In this document: positions 1 through 8,713 of the stretch, one piece after another
Numbering within the stretch: position 1 is the stretch's first letter
How the letters are laid out: each line of letters opens with the position of its first letter
Source of the DNA: CAYMGM01 sp964390005
Lineage (GTDB): Bacteria > Pseudomonadota > Alphaproteobacteria > UBA9219
Direction of reading: 5' to 3'
Length of the DNA: 64,000 nucleotides
Assembly (NCBI GenBank): GCA_964390005.1
Contig: CAYMGM010000008.1
Coordinates: 12,544-76,543 of the forward strand
Position numbers and translations under genes: made by a program
The notes under the pieces: model-generated
What the model saw: the letters and a program-made list of their open reading frames with translations, nothing else
The model's database searches: none
Told to the model about the DNA's origin: nothing

Positions 1-423
1 ACTACGCGTTTTTTGAGCCACGCGTTTCAAAGCGCGCGCGCGGGACAAGTCGATCAGAATGGATGCAACAATAACGCCGACAGACCAAAGGGTCGTTTCC
101 ACATGATAGTCGCCAGCTAAAAGACGATGCCCCGCTTCGTAGATAATCCAAAAACTTGTGATAAAAAGGAGGATCGTCTCGGCCAGCGCGGCAATGCTCT
201 CGATCTTTCCATGCCCATAGGGATGTTTATCGTCGGCCGGTTTGTCGCTGACGCGCACGGCCATATAAGTCATGATCGTCGCGCCAAAATCGAGCAAACT
301 GTGAAGCCCTTCCGAGACAAGCCCCAAACTTCCCGTCATCAAGCCTATCGTGAACTTACCGATCGTCATCAAGGCACTGGCTGCCATTGAACTCAGGGCC
401 ACAGACTGCTTTTCACTTGTCAT
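1..423 (-). CDS. Cation diffusion facilitator (CDF) metal efflux transporter, N-terminal part
   Basis: The first 141 codons of an inner-membrane divalent-metal/proton antiporter; the rest lies beyond the left edge. Reading from the ATG at 423, the protein starts MTSEKQSVALSSMAAS and shows the CDF hallmarks: TM1-TM2 with SLGLVSEGLHSLLDFGAT (the D of the HxxxD-type metal site), then the loop DDKHPYGHGKIES that precedes TM3, then two further hydrophobic segments (LAETILLFITSFWIIYEA and SVGVIVASILI). This pattern is typical of the FieF/YiiP group. The metal cannot be told from this fragment. The frame is open to base 1 with no stop, so this is a window-edge truncation and not a broken gene. The gene is divergent from the chemoreceptor at 812. 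Confidence 0.9.
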   Translation of the reverse strand, partial: MTSEKQSVALSSMAASALMTIGKFTIGLMTGSLGLVSEGLHSLLDFGATIMTYMAVRVSDKPADDKHPYGHGKIESIAALAETILLFITSFWIIYEAGHRLLAGDYHVETTLWSVGVIVASILIDLSRARALKRVAQKTRS

Positions 424-811
424 TAAAAATCTCCAGATTACTGACATTCATCGTCTTCTTTTCCCCAAGGAAAAAGAACGTACGGATCTTAGCGACCCTG
501 AATCGTATCGTGACAGGAAGTGTCTTAGCATAACATTTTTAGAATCGCGCTTTCCTTTGCAGGTTGTTTTCCGTTGCGAAGGATCCGCTTCTCAGATCGC
601 TTTTAAAGCAAAATACGTGCGGATGAAACATTATTACAAATCAACCACAACTTATGAATAACATCGAACCAAAGTATACATACATTAATATTCACACATC
701 CTTTTCTAAAAAGAGCGTGCCACTTAAAATATCCGTCGGTATATTAAGCCAATCCTTCCCCTCTTCCTCTTTCCCTCCCCTTTACATAAACGTCTTCAAC
801 GGAGCTCCCCC
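424..811. other. Intergenic region between divergent CDF and chemoreceptor genes
   Basis: About 390 bases with no supported gene. The half nearer the chemoreceptor is AT-rich (around 620-710) and presumably carries its promoter. I see no convincing tRNA, riboswitch or repeat. A reading frame at 350-661 starts inside the CDF gene on the other strand, has no recognisable protein features, and is not called. Confidence 0.5.
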
Positions 812-2512
812 ATGATTAGATACGCGGACCTGAAAATCCTGAACAAGATTTTGTCCGTCCTCGGCCTTCTTGCCGCCCTTGTTTTAGGCGTTGCTTGGTA
901 TGCCAGCGTTCAAATGCAACTCATTGATGCGCTTGATACCGCTGTTATCGAACATGCCGATCAGGCCAGCCTTTCGATGGCCCGCGCGAACCGGTATGCT
1001 CTCAATGTTTACGCGGGATTATACCGGCTTATTGCTTCAACAACTCAGGAAGGAAATGAAGCTGCCGTTGCTTTCATCCGCGATGGAGAGGACAAATTTA
1101 AAGAACGTCTTGACCAAGCGATAAAGGCGATGCCCGAAAAAGAAAACATCTTTCGCCCCCTTGGGACGGAAATGGACCAACTTATCAATCAAGGGGCCTG
1201 CGCCGATGTGATCAGGCTTGGCAACACGACAGATGCTGAAGAAAACGCAAAAGCCAATAAATTGATGGATGAATCGTGCGCACCGTCCCTGGTCGCGTTC
1301 AATGCAAAACTAACCAAAAACATGCTGCAACTGATCGATGAAGGTCAAAAAGCATCGGCAGATGCCACAGCCGAGATCGACACGATTGTCAGTAAAATGC
1401 TTGTCAGTTCAATCGTCGTTCTTATCATCGTTTTCTGGCTTGCCGTTTACTTGACGCGTAAAGAAGTAACGACTCCTTTGTTAATCGTCGAAAACGGTTT
1501 ATCCGAGCTTGCGCATGACAATTTGAATGTCGATGTCACGGGCGACGATCGTCAGGATGAAATTGGGAGCATGGCGCGTACCTTTAAAACGATGCGCGAA
1601 AGCTTGGTCCGCATGCGTAAGCTTGAGGCCGAACAACGTGCCGATGTCGAGGCCAAGGCGCGGCGCGGCGAGAAAATCGCCAAACTTGTCAGCGATTTTG
1701 AAAACATGATCCGCGGTATTACGGAAACCGTTGCCTCGTCAGCAACCGAGCTGCAATCCAGCGCGGCAACCATGTCGGCAACGGCACAAGAAACCCAGCA
1801 GCAAAGCTCGACCGTGGCGTCAGCTTCGCAACAGGCGACGGCAAACGTCCAGGCTGTTGCAGGGGCTACCGAAGAAATGACGGCCTCGACCCAAGAAATC
1901 GGCCAACAAGTCACGCGCGCTTCGCAAATGTCGTCAGACGCCGTCGATCAAGCCCGCTCGACAAAGGAAACTGTTGGCGGTTTGGCCAAGGCTTCGGATA
2001 AAATCGGCGAAGTCGTCAAGCTTATTCAGGAAATCGCCGCACAAACGAACCTTTTGGCGCTGAACGCAACGATCGAAGCTGCCCGCGCAGGCGACGCCGG
2101 TAAAGGTTTTGCCGTTGTCGCAGGCGAAGTCAAAAATCTGGCCAGCCAAACAGCGAAGGCAACGGAAGAAATCTCGGGGCAAATCACCGGCATTCAGCAA
2201 GCGACAACCTCGACGGTTCAGGCTATCGACAAGATCGATGTCTCTATCGGACAGATCAGCCACGTCGCCGATACGGTTGCCGCCGCCGTCCAAGAGCAAA
2301 TCGCGGCGACAGGTGAAATCGCGAACAATGTTCATCAGGCCGCTCAAGGAACGGATGAAATCTCGCGCAACATCACGGGCGTTGCTCAAGCGGCAGAACA
2401 AACGGGATCAGCCGCCGAAATGGTTTTGACCGCAGCTGAACAACTTTCAGAAGAAGCTGAAAGATTAAAATCGGAAGTCGAGAAGTTTATCGCGGACTTG
2501 AATGCCGCCTAA
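812..2512 (+). CDS. Methyl-accepting chemotaxis protein
   Basis: A 566-residue transmembrane chemoreceptor that would signal to CheA/CheW. TM1 is at about residues 14-31 and TM2 at about 196-214, bracketing a roughly 165-residue periplasmic helical sensor with no recognised ligand motif. A HAMP domain follows at about 215-268, then the long cytoplasmic coiled coil. The highly conserved hairpin tip (EIAAQTNLLALNATIEAARA, followed by GKGFAVVAGEV) is at about residues 405-440. There is no C-terminal NWETF-type pentapeptide, so a tethered CheR/CheB site is not evident. The start at 812 follows a purine-rich ACGGAGC. A strong bidirectional hairpin ends the gene. Ligand specificity cannot be inferred. 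Confidence 0.95.
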   Translation: MIRYADLKILNKILSVLGLLAALVLGVAWYASVQMQLIDALDTAVIEHADQASLSMARANRYALNVYAGLYRLIASTTQEGNEAAVAFIRDGEDKFKERLDQAIKAMPEKENIFRPLGTEMDQLINQGACADVIRLGNTTDAEENAKANKLMDESCAPSLVAFNAKLTKNMLQLIDEGQKASADATAEIDTIVSKMLVSSIVVLIIVFWLAVYLTRKEVTTPLLIVENGLSELAHDNLNVDVTGDDRQDEIGSMARTFKTMRESLVRMRKLEAEQRADVEAKARRGEKIAKLVSDFENMIRGITETVASSATELQSSAATMSATAQETQQQSSTVASASQQATANVQAVAGATEEMTASTQEIGQQVTRASQMSSDAVDQARSTKETVGGLAKASDKIGEVVKLIQEIAAQTNLLALNATIEAARAGDAGKGFAVVAGEVKNLASQTAKATEEISGQITGIQQATTSTVQAIDKIDVSIGQISHVADTVAAAVQEQIAATGEIANNVHQAAQGTDEISRNITGVAQAAEQTGSAAEMVLTAAEQLSEEAERLKSEVEKFIADLNAA

Positions 2513-2526
2513 CGAAACAAAAGACG

Positions 2527-2560
2527 AAAAAAGGCGGCGAGAATTCTCGCCGCCTTTTTT
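2527..2560. terminator. Bidirectional Rho-independent terminator
   Basis: Perfect 34-base palindrome centred on GAATTC, with a GGCGGCGAGA stem flanked by A6 on the left and T6 on the right. It can therefore terminate both the chemoreceptor (+) and the convergent phaB (-). Confidence 0.9.
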
Positions 2561-2574
2561 ATTTTAAAACTTAC

Positions 2575-3303
2575 TTATGAACTCATATATTGCCCGCCGT
2601 TGACGGAAAGCGTTTCGCCCGTGATAAAGCCCGCTTCATCGGCAACAAGAAAAAGAACGGTCCGCGCCGTATCGTCGGGCGTTCCAAGACGCCCCACCGG
2701 AATGCGCGAGACGATATCCGCCAAAACTTTGGGGGGAATAGCTTTCATCATCGCCGTGTCGGTATAGCCGGGCGCAATAGCGTTGACCGTAATCCCCTTT
2801 CGCGCGCTTTCAAGCGCAAGCGATTTGGTGAAACCGACGATGCCGCCCTTCGACGCCGCATAATTCGTTTGCCCAACCTGCCCGGCCAGCCCGTTGATCG
2901 AGCTGATGTTGATGATGCGCCCGAACCCATTTTCACGCATTTTATCAATGACCGCGCGCGACATATGAAACATCGATGACAGGTTGGTCGCTAAAACGAT
3001 GTTCCAATCGTCTAATGGCATTTTATGCATCATGTTATCGCGCGCAATACCTGCGTTGTTCACCAGAACTTCGATGTTGCGCCCCGTATCCGCCGCGATG
3101 GCCGCGACGCCGTGCAGACAGGCTTCGGGATCGCGTACATCCCACGCATAAACCTTGATCCCCGTCTCGTTCTCAAAGGCGCGCGCTGTCTCATCCATGG
3201 CAATATTATTCGCGACGACATCATAGCCTGCTTTTTGCAGCGCCCGCGCCGTCGCTGCGCCAATCCCGGTGACGCCACCCGTTACCAAAGCTAAACGTCC
3301 CAT
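2575..3303 (-). CDS. phaB: Acetoacetyl-CoA reductase (PHB synthesis), SDR family
   Basis: A 242-residue short-chain dehydrogenase that would reduce acetoacetyl-CoA to (R)-3-hydroxybutyryl-CoA with NADPH, the second step to polyhydroxybutyrate. Visible: the nucleotide-binding TGGVTGIG at residues 8-15, NNAG at 82-85 and the catalytic triad S135, Y148, K152 in INISSINGLAGQVGQTNYAASK. The NISSINGLAGQ.GQTNY stretch and the overall length match PhaB better than FabG, but FabG-like reductases are close, so specificity is by family resemblance. A GGGAGG sequence lies 7 bases before the ATG. No phaA or phaC is in the window; the neighbours are unrelated, so the gene stands alone here. Confidence 0.85.
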   Translation of the reverse strand: MGRLALVTGGVTGIGAATARALQKAGYDVVANNIAMDETARAFENETGIKVYAWDVRDPEACLHGVAAIAADTGRNIEVLVNNAGIARDNMMHKMPLDDWNIVLATNLSSMFHMSRAVIDKMRENGFGRIINISSINGLAGQVGQTNYAASKGGIVGFTKSLALESARKGITVNAIAPGYTDTAMMKAIPPKVLADIVSRIPVGRLGTPDDTARTVLFLVADEAGFITGETLSVNGGQYMSS

Positions 3304-3401
3304 TTAGGCCTCCCTTTTCTGTTGGTTCAGGCCGATCTTTGCTGTGGCCCTTTGATGCCTTTCGATCATGCCCAAAGGATCGTTAGGATGCGGTAAACAT
3401 G

Positions 3402-3426
3402 AAAAAGGGGGGCCAAAGCCCCCCTT
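3402..3426 (-). terminator. Rho-independent terminator of the aminotransferase gene
   Basis: On the minus strand a GGGGGG/CCCCCC stem with a short loop is followed by TTTTTC. It lies 24-48 bases past the stop codon of the aminotransferase. Confidence 0.8.
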
Positions 3427-3449
3427 TCCCTTTGTCAGGCCTTCTTTTT

Positions 3450-4658
3450 TTAGCCGACCATCTCGTGCGCCAAAGCGCCAAGGCGCTTGATCCCTTCCTC
3501 CATCGTATTGTAATCGACGGTCGAAAAGCTGAAGCGCATCGACGAAACAGACGCTTTATTGACATAGAAAGGATGCCCAGGCACCACGCAAACCGAGCGT
3601 TCGACGCCGCGATGGAAAAATTCCATCGCATCCGCGCCGCCCGGCAACGTGACCCACAAAAACATCCCGCCTTCCGGTTTGGTATGCGTCACTGTCGACG
3701 GAAAATAGGTTTGAATAAAACCCATCATGTCGTCTTTTTGCTTTTTGTACTTCGCTTTGATTTTGGCAATGTGCGCATCTTGGTCATTGTCGGCCATGTA
3801 ATGCGTCAGAACGCGCTGCGCAAAAGTGCTGGTGTGAAGGTCGGCCGATTCCTTGACGACAAGAAGCGCTTCGCGCAATTGTTCGGGCACGACCATCCAA
3901 CCAACGCGATAGCCCGGAACAATCGTTTTCGAAAAAGTTCCCAGCAAGATCGTTTGTTCCGGGATCAAGTTCATAAACGACGTCTTGGCCGCGCCTTCGA
4001 AACGCAGCTCGCCATAGGGGTCGTCTTCAACCAAGAACGTGCCCGTCTGACGAACGACATCGGCCACCGCGCGGCGATTATCGTCTTCATAGCTGATGCC
4101 CGACGGGTTTTGAAAGTTCGGAATCAAGTACATCATCTTGACGCGGTCTTTCAACGCTTCGGCAAGCGCAGCGACATCAAGGCCGTTCTCATTCAAAGGC
4201 ACCGTGACAAATCTCGGCTTGAAAAGCGCCAAAGCGCCAATCGCGCCAAGATAGGAAGGCTCTTCCAGCAAAACGCGATCGCCTTCATTCACCAACACCT
4301 TGCCCAGCATGTCAAACGCCTGCTGCGAGCCGGTCGTAATCAAAATGTTTTCGGCTTTGACGTTTTGAATGCCGCGGGCGGCGTAACGCGCTGCGATCAA
4401 TTCGCGCAGCCCCGGATAGCCAGCCGAGCCGCTATATTGAAAGGCTTCTTTGGCTTCGCTGCGCATCACCTTGTCGGTCGCAGCGGCCAGCTCATCAATC
4501 GGAAATAGGTCCTTGTTCGGAAGGCCGCCAGCAAAGGAAATCATACCGGGCTTTAGCGCAACGCCCAAAATTTCGGCAATAAAGGTTTTGGGCAGGTTCA
4601 GCATCCGCTCAGCAAGAATTTCTTCTTTCTTTTGCCGACAACAACATTCCGCACTCAT
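3450..4658 (-). CDS. PLP-dependent class I/II aminotransferase (2-aminoadipate/MocR-type fold)
   Basis: A 402-residue fold-type I aminotransferase. The PLP lysine is near residue 240 in LLGTFSKTIVPGYRVGWM, and the N-terminal half has ISFAGGLPNKDLFP and QYSGSAGYPGLRELIA, typical of the LysN/YdcR-like group (2-aminoadipate or broad branched-chain/aromatic transaminases). The open frame extends to 4733, but AGGAG sits about 9 bases before the ATG at 4658, which gives the usual family length. The N-terminus after that start holds a CCC cluster, which is unusual. The substrate is not determinable from sequence. The gene is divergent from the ClC channel gene, and a terminator follows it. Confidence 0.85.
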   Translation of the reverse strand: MSAECCCRQKKEEILAERMLNLPKTFIAEILGVALKPGMISFAGGLPNKDLFPIDELAAATDKVMRSEAKEAFQYSGSAGYPGLRELIAARYAARGIQNVKAENILITTGSQQAFDMLGKVLVNEGDRVLLEEPSYLGAIGALALFKPRFVTVPLNENGLDVAALAEALKDRVKMMYLIPNFQNPSGISYEDDNRRAVADVVRQTGTFLVEDDPYGELRFEGAAKTSFMNLIPEQTILLGTFSKTIVPGYRVGWMVVPEQLREALLVVKESADLHTSTFAQRVLTHYMADNDQDAHIAKIKAKYKKQKDDMMGFIQTYFPSTVTHTKPEGGMFLWVTLPGGADAMEFFHRGVERSVCVVPGHPFYVNKASVSSMRFSFSTVDYNTMEEGIKRLGALAHEMVG

Positions 4659-4819
4659 TTTGCTACTCCTTTGTTTTTTAACAGTCGATCCGCCCAGTAA
4701 AACGCGCCCAGATCCTTTTGGCAACAATTTCATCGTATTGCCCTTTGTTGACGGGCTATTAAGCTCTATGGGTCCATAAAGGATCTGTTTCTCTCTTTCT
4801 GTCAGGAAATAGAGCCATT

Positions 4820-6130
4820 ATGTTTAAGATTCGCTCCCTTCTCATTTCTTTAACGGGACCTTGGCGTCAAATCACCGTTTTTTGGCTCGGCGCGGCACTG
4901 GTCGCCTTGGTCGCCATCGGGGCAGCGCGGGCTTGCCTTATGGCAAACGATCTGTTTATCGCCGCAACAAACGGTAAGGCTTGGCTGCCTTTTGTTCTAA
5001 CGCCACTTGGTTTCGCGCTGGTCATGGCCCTAACACGCCGTTTTTTTTCAGGCGCGGAAGGCAGCGGCGTGCCGCAAACAATCGCCGCCATGACGCTTTT
5101 TGGCCAACCTTCCGGCAAAAGTTTTAGCGCGCAGATGTTGTCGTTGAAAACAGCGTTTGGCAAAATTGTACTAACCGTTTTAGGCATATGCGCGGGCGCT
5201 TCGGTGGGGCATGAAGGACCATCCGTCCAGATTGGCGCGGCCTTGATGCATAATTTTGGCAAAGATCTTCCTATTCGTATCCAAAACAAAGAACGCGCAC
5301 TGGTTCTTGCGGGCGGCGCGGCTGGTATTGCTGCCGCCTTTAACACGCCGCTGGCAGGCGTTCTGTTCGCGATCGAAGATTTGGCGCACACGTTCGAAGA
5401 GAAAACAAACAATCTGGTGCTGACTTGCGTTATTTTTGCGGGCGTTTGCTCGCTCGCGCTTCTTGGCAACTACAGCTATTTTGGCCATACGAATGTCGCG
5501 CTGGACCTCAGCGACGCGATGGAAGCCTGCCTTTTATGTGGTATCGCTGGCGGCGTTTGCGGTGGTTTTTTCTCGCGCGCGCTTATTTTTTCCACCCAGA
5601 ACCGCGCGCGCCTTCTCCCAGCCTTTTTCCGTGCGCGTCCCGTTTTGTTTGCCGCGCTTTGCGGGTTGGCGTTGGCAGGCATCGGCTTTTATGCCCACAA
5701 CTGCGTTTTTGGCACGGGTTATGCCCAAGCCCGCGCCTTGCTGGAAGGAAAAACGCCGCTTCCCTTATGCTTTGGCGTTTTAAAACTTCTGTCCATCTTT
5801 TTGTCTTGCCTTAGCGGAATCCCTGGCGGGCTTTTTGCCCCCGCCTTGGCCGCAGGCGCTGGCATTGGCGCCGACGTTGCCGTTTTTCTTCCGCATATTC
5901 CGTCGGCGGCGTTGATTATCCTTGGCATGGTCGCGACCTTCTCGGGCGTCGTTCAGGCCCCCTTGACCGCCGCCGTCATCGTCATGGAAATGACCAGCGA
6001 TTCGTCGCTGACTTTGCCGTTGATGATCTCGGCCTTTTTGGCTTTTGGCGTCTCGCGCCTTATTTGCCCGACACCGCTTTATAAAGCCCTTTCCCAAGGC
6101 TTTGTTGATCAGGAAACCCCTGCCTCTTAA
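4820..6130 (+). CDS. ClC-family chloride channel or H+/Cl- antiporter
   Basis: A 436-residue polytopic inner-membrane protein with the ClC selectivity-filter signatures: GSGVPQ near residue 81 (canonical GSGIP), GASVGHEGPSVQ near 129 (canonical GKxGPxxH) and GIPGGLFAP near 336 (GxFxP). The E of GHEGP is at the position of the gating glutamate. There are no C-terminal CBS domains, so this is the short bacterial ClcA/EriC type, used for chloride/proton exchange in acid response or volume control. AGGAA lies about 13 bases upstream of the ATG. Whether it is a channel or an exchanger cannot be settled by eye. Confidence 0.9.
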   Translation: MFKIRSLLISLTGPWRQITVFWLGAALVALVAIGAARACLMANDLFIAATNGKAWLPFVLTPLGFALVMALTRRFFSGAEGSGVPQTIAAMTLFGQPSGKSFSAQMLSLKTAFGKIVLTVLGICAGASVGHEGPSVQIGAALMHNFGKDLPIRIQNKERALVLAGGAAGIAAAFNTPLAGVLFAIEDLAHTFEEKTNNLVLTCVIFAGVCSLALLGNYSYFGHTNVALDLSDAMEACLLCGIAGGVCGGFFSRALIFSTQNRARLLPAFFRARPVLFAALCGLALAGIGFYAHNCVFGTGYAQARALLEGKTPLPLCFGVLKLLSIFLSCLSGIPGGLFAPALAAGAGIGADVAVFLPHIPSAALIILGMVATFSGVVQAPLTAAVIVMEMTSDSSLTLPLMISAFLAFGVSRLICPTPLYKALSQGFVDQETPAS

Positions 6131-6201
6131 CCTTAACCTTTGTCCCCTGCCTTGCCAGCGCCTTGATTTCTGCGTAAAGCATGCTGGAAAGGAACGGTTT
6201 C

Positions 6202-7287
6202 ATGATTCTTGTCACAGGTATTGCCGGATTTATCGGATCGAACTTTGCGCTCGACTGGGCCTCTGCCAGTGGTGAGGCGCTGGTCGGCATCGATAAACTG
6301 ACCTATGCGGGCAACCGGCACAATCTGGATGCCTTGGAAGGTCGCGCCGCTTATCATTTTATCCAAGCCGATATCGGCGATCAGCAAGCCTTAACGGCGG
6401 CGCTTCAAACGCATCGCCCCCGCGCCGTCATTAATTTTGCGGCTGAATCCCATGTCGATCGATCGATCTGCGGGCCGGAAGATTTTATCCAGACCAATCT
6501 GGTCGGAACCTTTCGCCTGCTGGAAAGCGTGCGCGCCTATTGGCAGGCCCTTCCCGCCGCCGAAAAAGAAGCCTTTCGCTTTGTGCACGTCTCAACCGAC
6601 GAGGTTTATGGATCGCTTGCGGCGGAAGACCCAGCCTTTTCCGAGAAAACGCCCGCCGCGCCGAACAGCCCCTATGCCGCATCAAAAGCGGGATCGGATC
6701 ATTTGGTCCGGGCGTGGCGTGAGACCTATGGCCTGCCAACCTTGACGACCAATTGCTCGAACAACTACGGGCCCTATCAGTTCCCGGAGAAGCTTATTCC
6801 GCTGATGATCCACAATGCGCTGGGCGGCGCGGCGCTTCCTGTTTACGGCGATGGCCTGAATGTCCGCGATTGGCTTTATGTCGGCGACCACGCTGCCGCG
6901 CTGCGGCTTGTCTTGGCCAAGGGCCGCGTGGGCGAGACGTATAACATCGGCGGGCGTAGCGAGAAAAAGAATATCGATGTCGTTCAGACCCTGTGCCATC
7001 TGTTAGACGCCGAAAGGCCGCGCGCCGATGGAAAATCTTATGCCGCGCAGATACAATTCGTGAAAGATCGCCCCGGTCATGATCGGCGCTATGCCATCGA
7101 TGCGCGAAAGATAGAGGCCGAACTGGGCTGGCGTCCGACCGAAAGCTTTGAGACAGGCCTGTTAAAAACGGTGCGTTGGTATTTGGCGAACGAAGCTTGG
7201 ACGCAAAGCGTGACCAGCGGCGCCTATCGCAACTGGATCGAAAAACACTATGGCAGCGCCCCTTTGACGGGAGACAAAAACGCATGA
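6202..7287 (+). CDS. rfbB: dTDP-glucose 4,6-dehydratase
   Basis: The second step of dTDP-L-rhamnose synthesis. This extended SDR has the NAD-binding TGIAGFIG at residues 5-12, the family motif HVSTDEVYG, and the YxxxK pair in NSPYAASKAG with Y near 158. An ATG also exists at 6181, but GGAAAGGAACG precedes the ATG at 6202 and the protein then starts directly at the Rossmann strand (MILVTG), so 361 residues is preferred. Its stop overlaps the rfbA start (ATGA), indicating translational coupling in an rfbBAC operon. Confidence 0.95.
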   Translation: MILVTGIAGFIGSNFALDWASASGEALVGIDKLTYAGNRHNLDALEGRAAYHFIQADIGDQQALTAALQTHRPRAVINFAAESHVDRSICGPEDFIQTNLVGTFRLLESVRAYWQALPAAEKEAFRFVHVSTDEVYGSLAAEDPAFSEKTPAAPNSPYAASKAGSDHLVRAWRETYGLPTLTTNCSNNYGPYQFPEKLIPLMIHNALGGAALPVYGDGLNVRDWLYVGDHAAALRLVLAKGRVGETYNIGGRSEKKNIDVVQTLCHLLDAERPRADGKSYAAQIQFVKDRPGHDRRYAIDARKIEAELGWRPTESFETGLLKTVRWYLANEAWTQSVTSGAYRNWIEKHYGSAPLTGDKNA

Positions 7288-8171
7288 AACAGCGTAAAGG
7301 CATTATTCTGGCCGGGGGATCGGGCACGCGTTTGCACCCGATGACGCTGGCTGTTTCAAAGCAGCTTTTGCCGATCTATGACAAGCCGATGATCTATTAT
7401 CCCTTGTCCACGCTGATGCTGGCGGGACTGCGCGATATTTTGATTATCTCAACCCCTCAGGATTTGCCGCGCTTTGCGCAGCTTTTAGGCGATGGCAGCG
7501 CTTGGGGCATGAACTTTTCCTATGCCGAACAGCCGTCGCCCGATGGGCTGGCCCAAGCTTTTGTGATTGGCGAGAGCTTTTTAGATGGTGCGCCATCGGC
7601 CCTTATCCTTGGCGACAATCTTTATCATGGCCATCAGCTTGTCCATCTTTTGCGCCGCGCCGATGAAAAAACCAGCGGGGCCACCGTTTTCGCCTATCAT
7701 GTGCAAGATCCGGGGCGCTATGGCGTCATCGCATTTGATGAAGCTGGCCGCGCGATCTCGATTGAAGAAAAGCCCGCCAAGCCTCAATCAAATTACGCCA
7801 TCACCGGCCTTTATTTTTATGACGACCAAGTCGTCTCGATGGCGAAAGGTCTGAAGCCTTCGGCGCGCGGCGAGCTGGAAATCAGCGACATCAACCGCCT
7901 TTACATGGAGCAAAGCCAGCTTTCGGTTGAGATCATGCGGCGTGGTTATGCATGGCTGGATACGGGAACGCCTGAATCTCTGTTACAAGCCAGCCAATTT
8001 ATCGGCGTGATCGAACGGCGTCAGGGCATCAAAATCGCTTGCCCTGAAGAAATCGCTTACTTGCTTGGTTATATCGATGCCGCGCAATTAGAAGCCTTGG
8101 CAAAGCCGCTTTTGAAAAACGACTATGGCCAATACCTGATGTCGCTTTTGGAAAGGAACGCTTCTTTATGA
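7284..8171 (+). CDS. rfbA: Glucose-1-phosphate thymidylyltransferase
   Basis: Makes dTDP-glucose from glucose-1-phosphate and dTTP, the first step of the rhamnose pathway. The 295-residue protein begins KGIILAGGSGTRLHPMT, the nucleotidyltransferase signature, followed by VSKQLLPIYDKPMIYYPLST, which is characteristic of RmlA. The open frame extends upstream into rfbB, but the ATG at 7284 overlaps the rfbB stop and gives the normal family length. It ends in an ATGA overlap with rfbC. Confidence 0.96.
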   Translation: MKQRKGIILAGGSGTRLHPMTLAVSKQLLPIYDKPMIYYPLSTLMLAGLRDILIISTPQDLPRFAQLLGDGSAWGMNFSYAEQPSPDGLAQAFVIGESFLDGAPSALILGDNLYHGHQLVHLLRRADEKTSGATVFAYHVQDPGRYGVIAFDEAGRAISIEEKPAKPQSNYAITGLYFYDDQVVSMAKGLKPSARGELEISDINRLYMEQSQLSVEIMRRGYAWLDTGTPESLLQASQFIGVIERRQGIKIACPEEIAYLLGYIDAAQLEALAKPLLKNDYGQYLMSLLERNASL

Positions 8172-8713
8172 AGATGATACCGACGTCGATTGCGGATGTG
8201 CTGATTGTCGAGCCGCGCGTTTTTGGCGACGATCGCGGCTTTTTCTTTGAAAGCTATAATGAAAAGGCCTTTACCGAAGCGGCAGGTTTTACCCCGCGCT
8301 TTGTGCAAGACAATCATTCGCGCTCGGTCCGCGGCGTTTTGCGCGGGTTGCATTATCAAATCCAACAGCCGCAGGCCAAGCTGGTTCGCGTGACGCTGGG
8401 CGAAGTTTTCGATGTCGCCGTCGATTTGCGCCGCGCCTCGCCAACTTTTGGCAAATGGGTTGGGACGGTTTTATCGGCGGAAAACAAGCGCCAGATGTGG
8501 ATCCCCGAAGGCTTTGCGCACGGCTTTGCCGTTTTGTCGGACGAAGCCGAGTTTCTTTACAAAGCCACCGACTTTTATGCCCCCGCGCATGAGCGCTGCA
8601 TTTTATGGAACGATCCCGATCTTGGCGTCGCTTGGCCGGTTCACACGCCGCCCCTTCTTTCGCCCAAGGATCTGCAAGGCGTTCCTTTTGCCAAGGCCGA
8701 TCTTTACCCCTGA
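8168..8713 (+). CDS. rfbC: dTDP-4-dehydrorhamnose 3,5-epimerase
   Basis: The third enzyme of the dTDP-rhamnose route: a cupin-fold epimerase of 181 residues, the usual RmlC length. The catalytic histidine is H62 in GVLRGLHYQ, and the family sequences VEPRVFGDDRGFFFESYN and WIPEGFAHGFAVLSD are present. Its ATG overlaps the rfbA stop. The last 10 bases overlap the end of the convergent GT9 gene. The reductase rfbD, which normally completes this set, does not follow. Confidence 0.95.
   Translation: MKMIPTSIADVLIVEPRVFGDDRGFFFESYNEKAFTEAAGFTPRFVQDNHSRSVRGVLRGLHYQIQQPQAKLVRVTLGEVFDVAVDLRRASPTFGKWVGTVLSAENKRQMWIPEGFAHGFAVLSDEAEFLYKATDFYAPAHERCILWNDPDLGVAWPVHTPPLLSPKDLQGVPFAKADLYP

Noticed and set aside
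350..661. Plus-strand frame of 103 codons at the left end
   Set aside because: It begins inside the CDF gene on the opposite strand, runs into AT-rich intergenic sequence, and shows no protein features or Shine-Dalgarno.
3399..4508. Long plus-strand frame of 369 codons opposite the aminotransferase
   Set aside because: It is an antisense shadow: the minus strand encodes a motif-complete aminotransferase, and this frame has the His/Arg/Asn-rich bias of reverse-frame translation.
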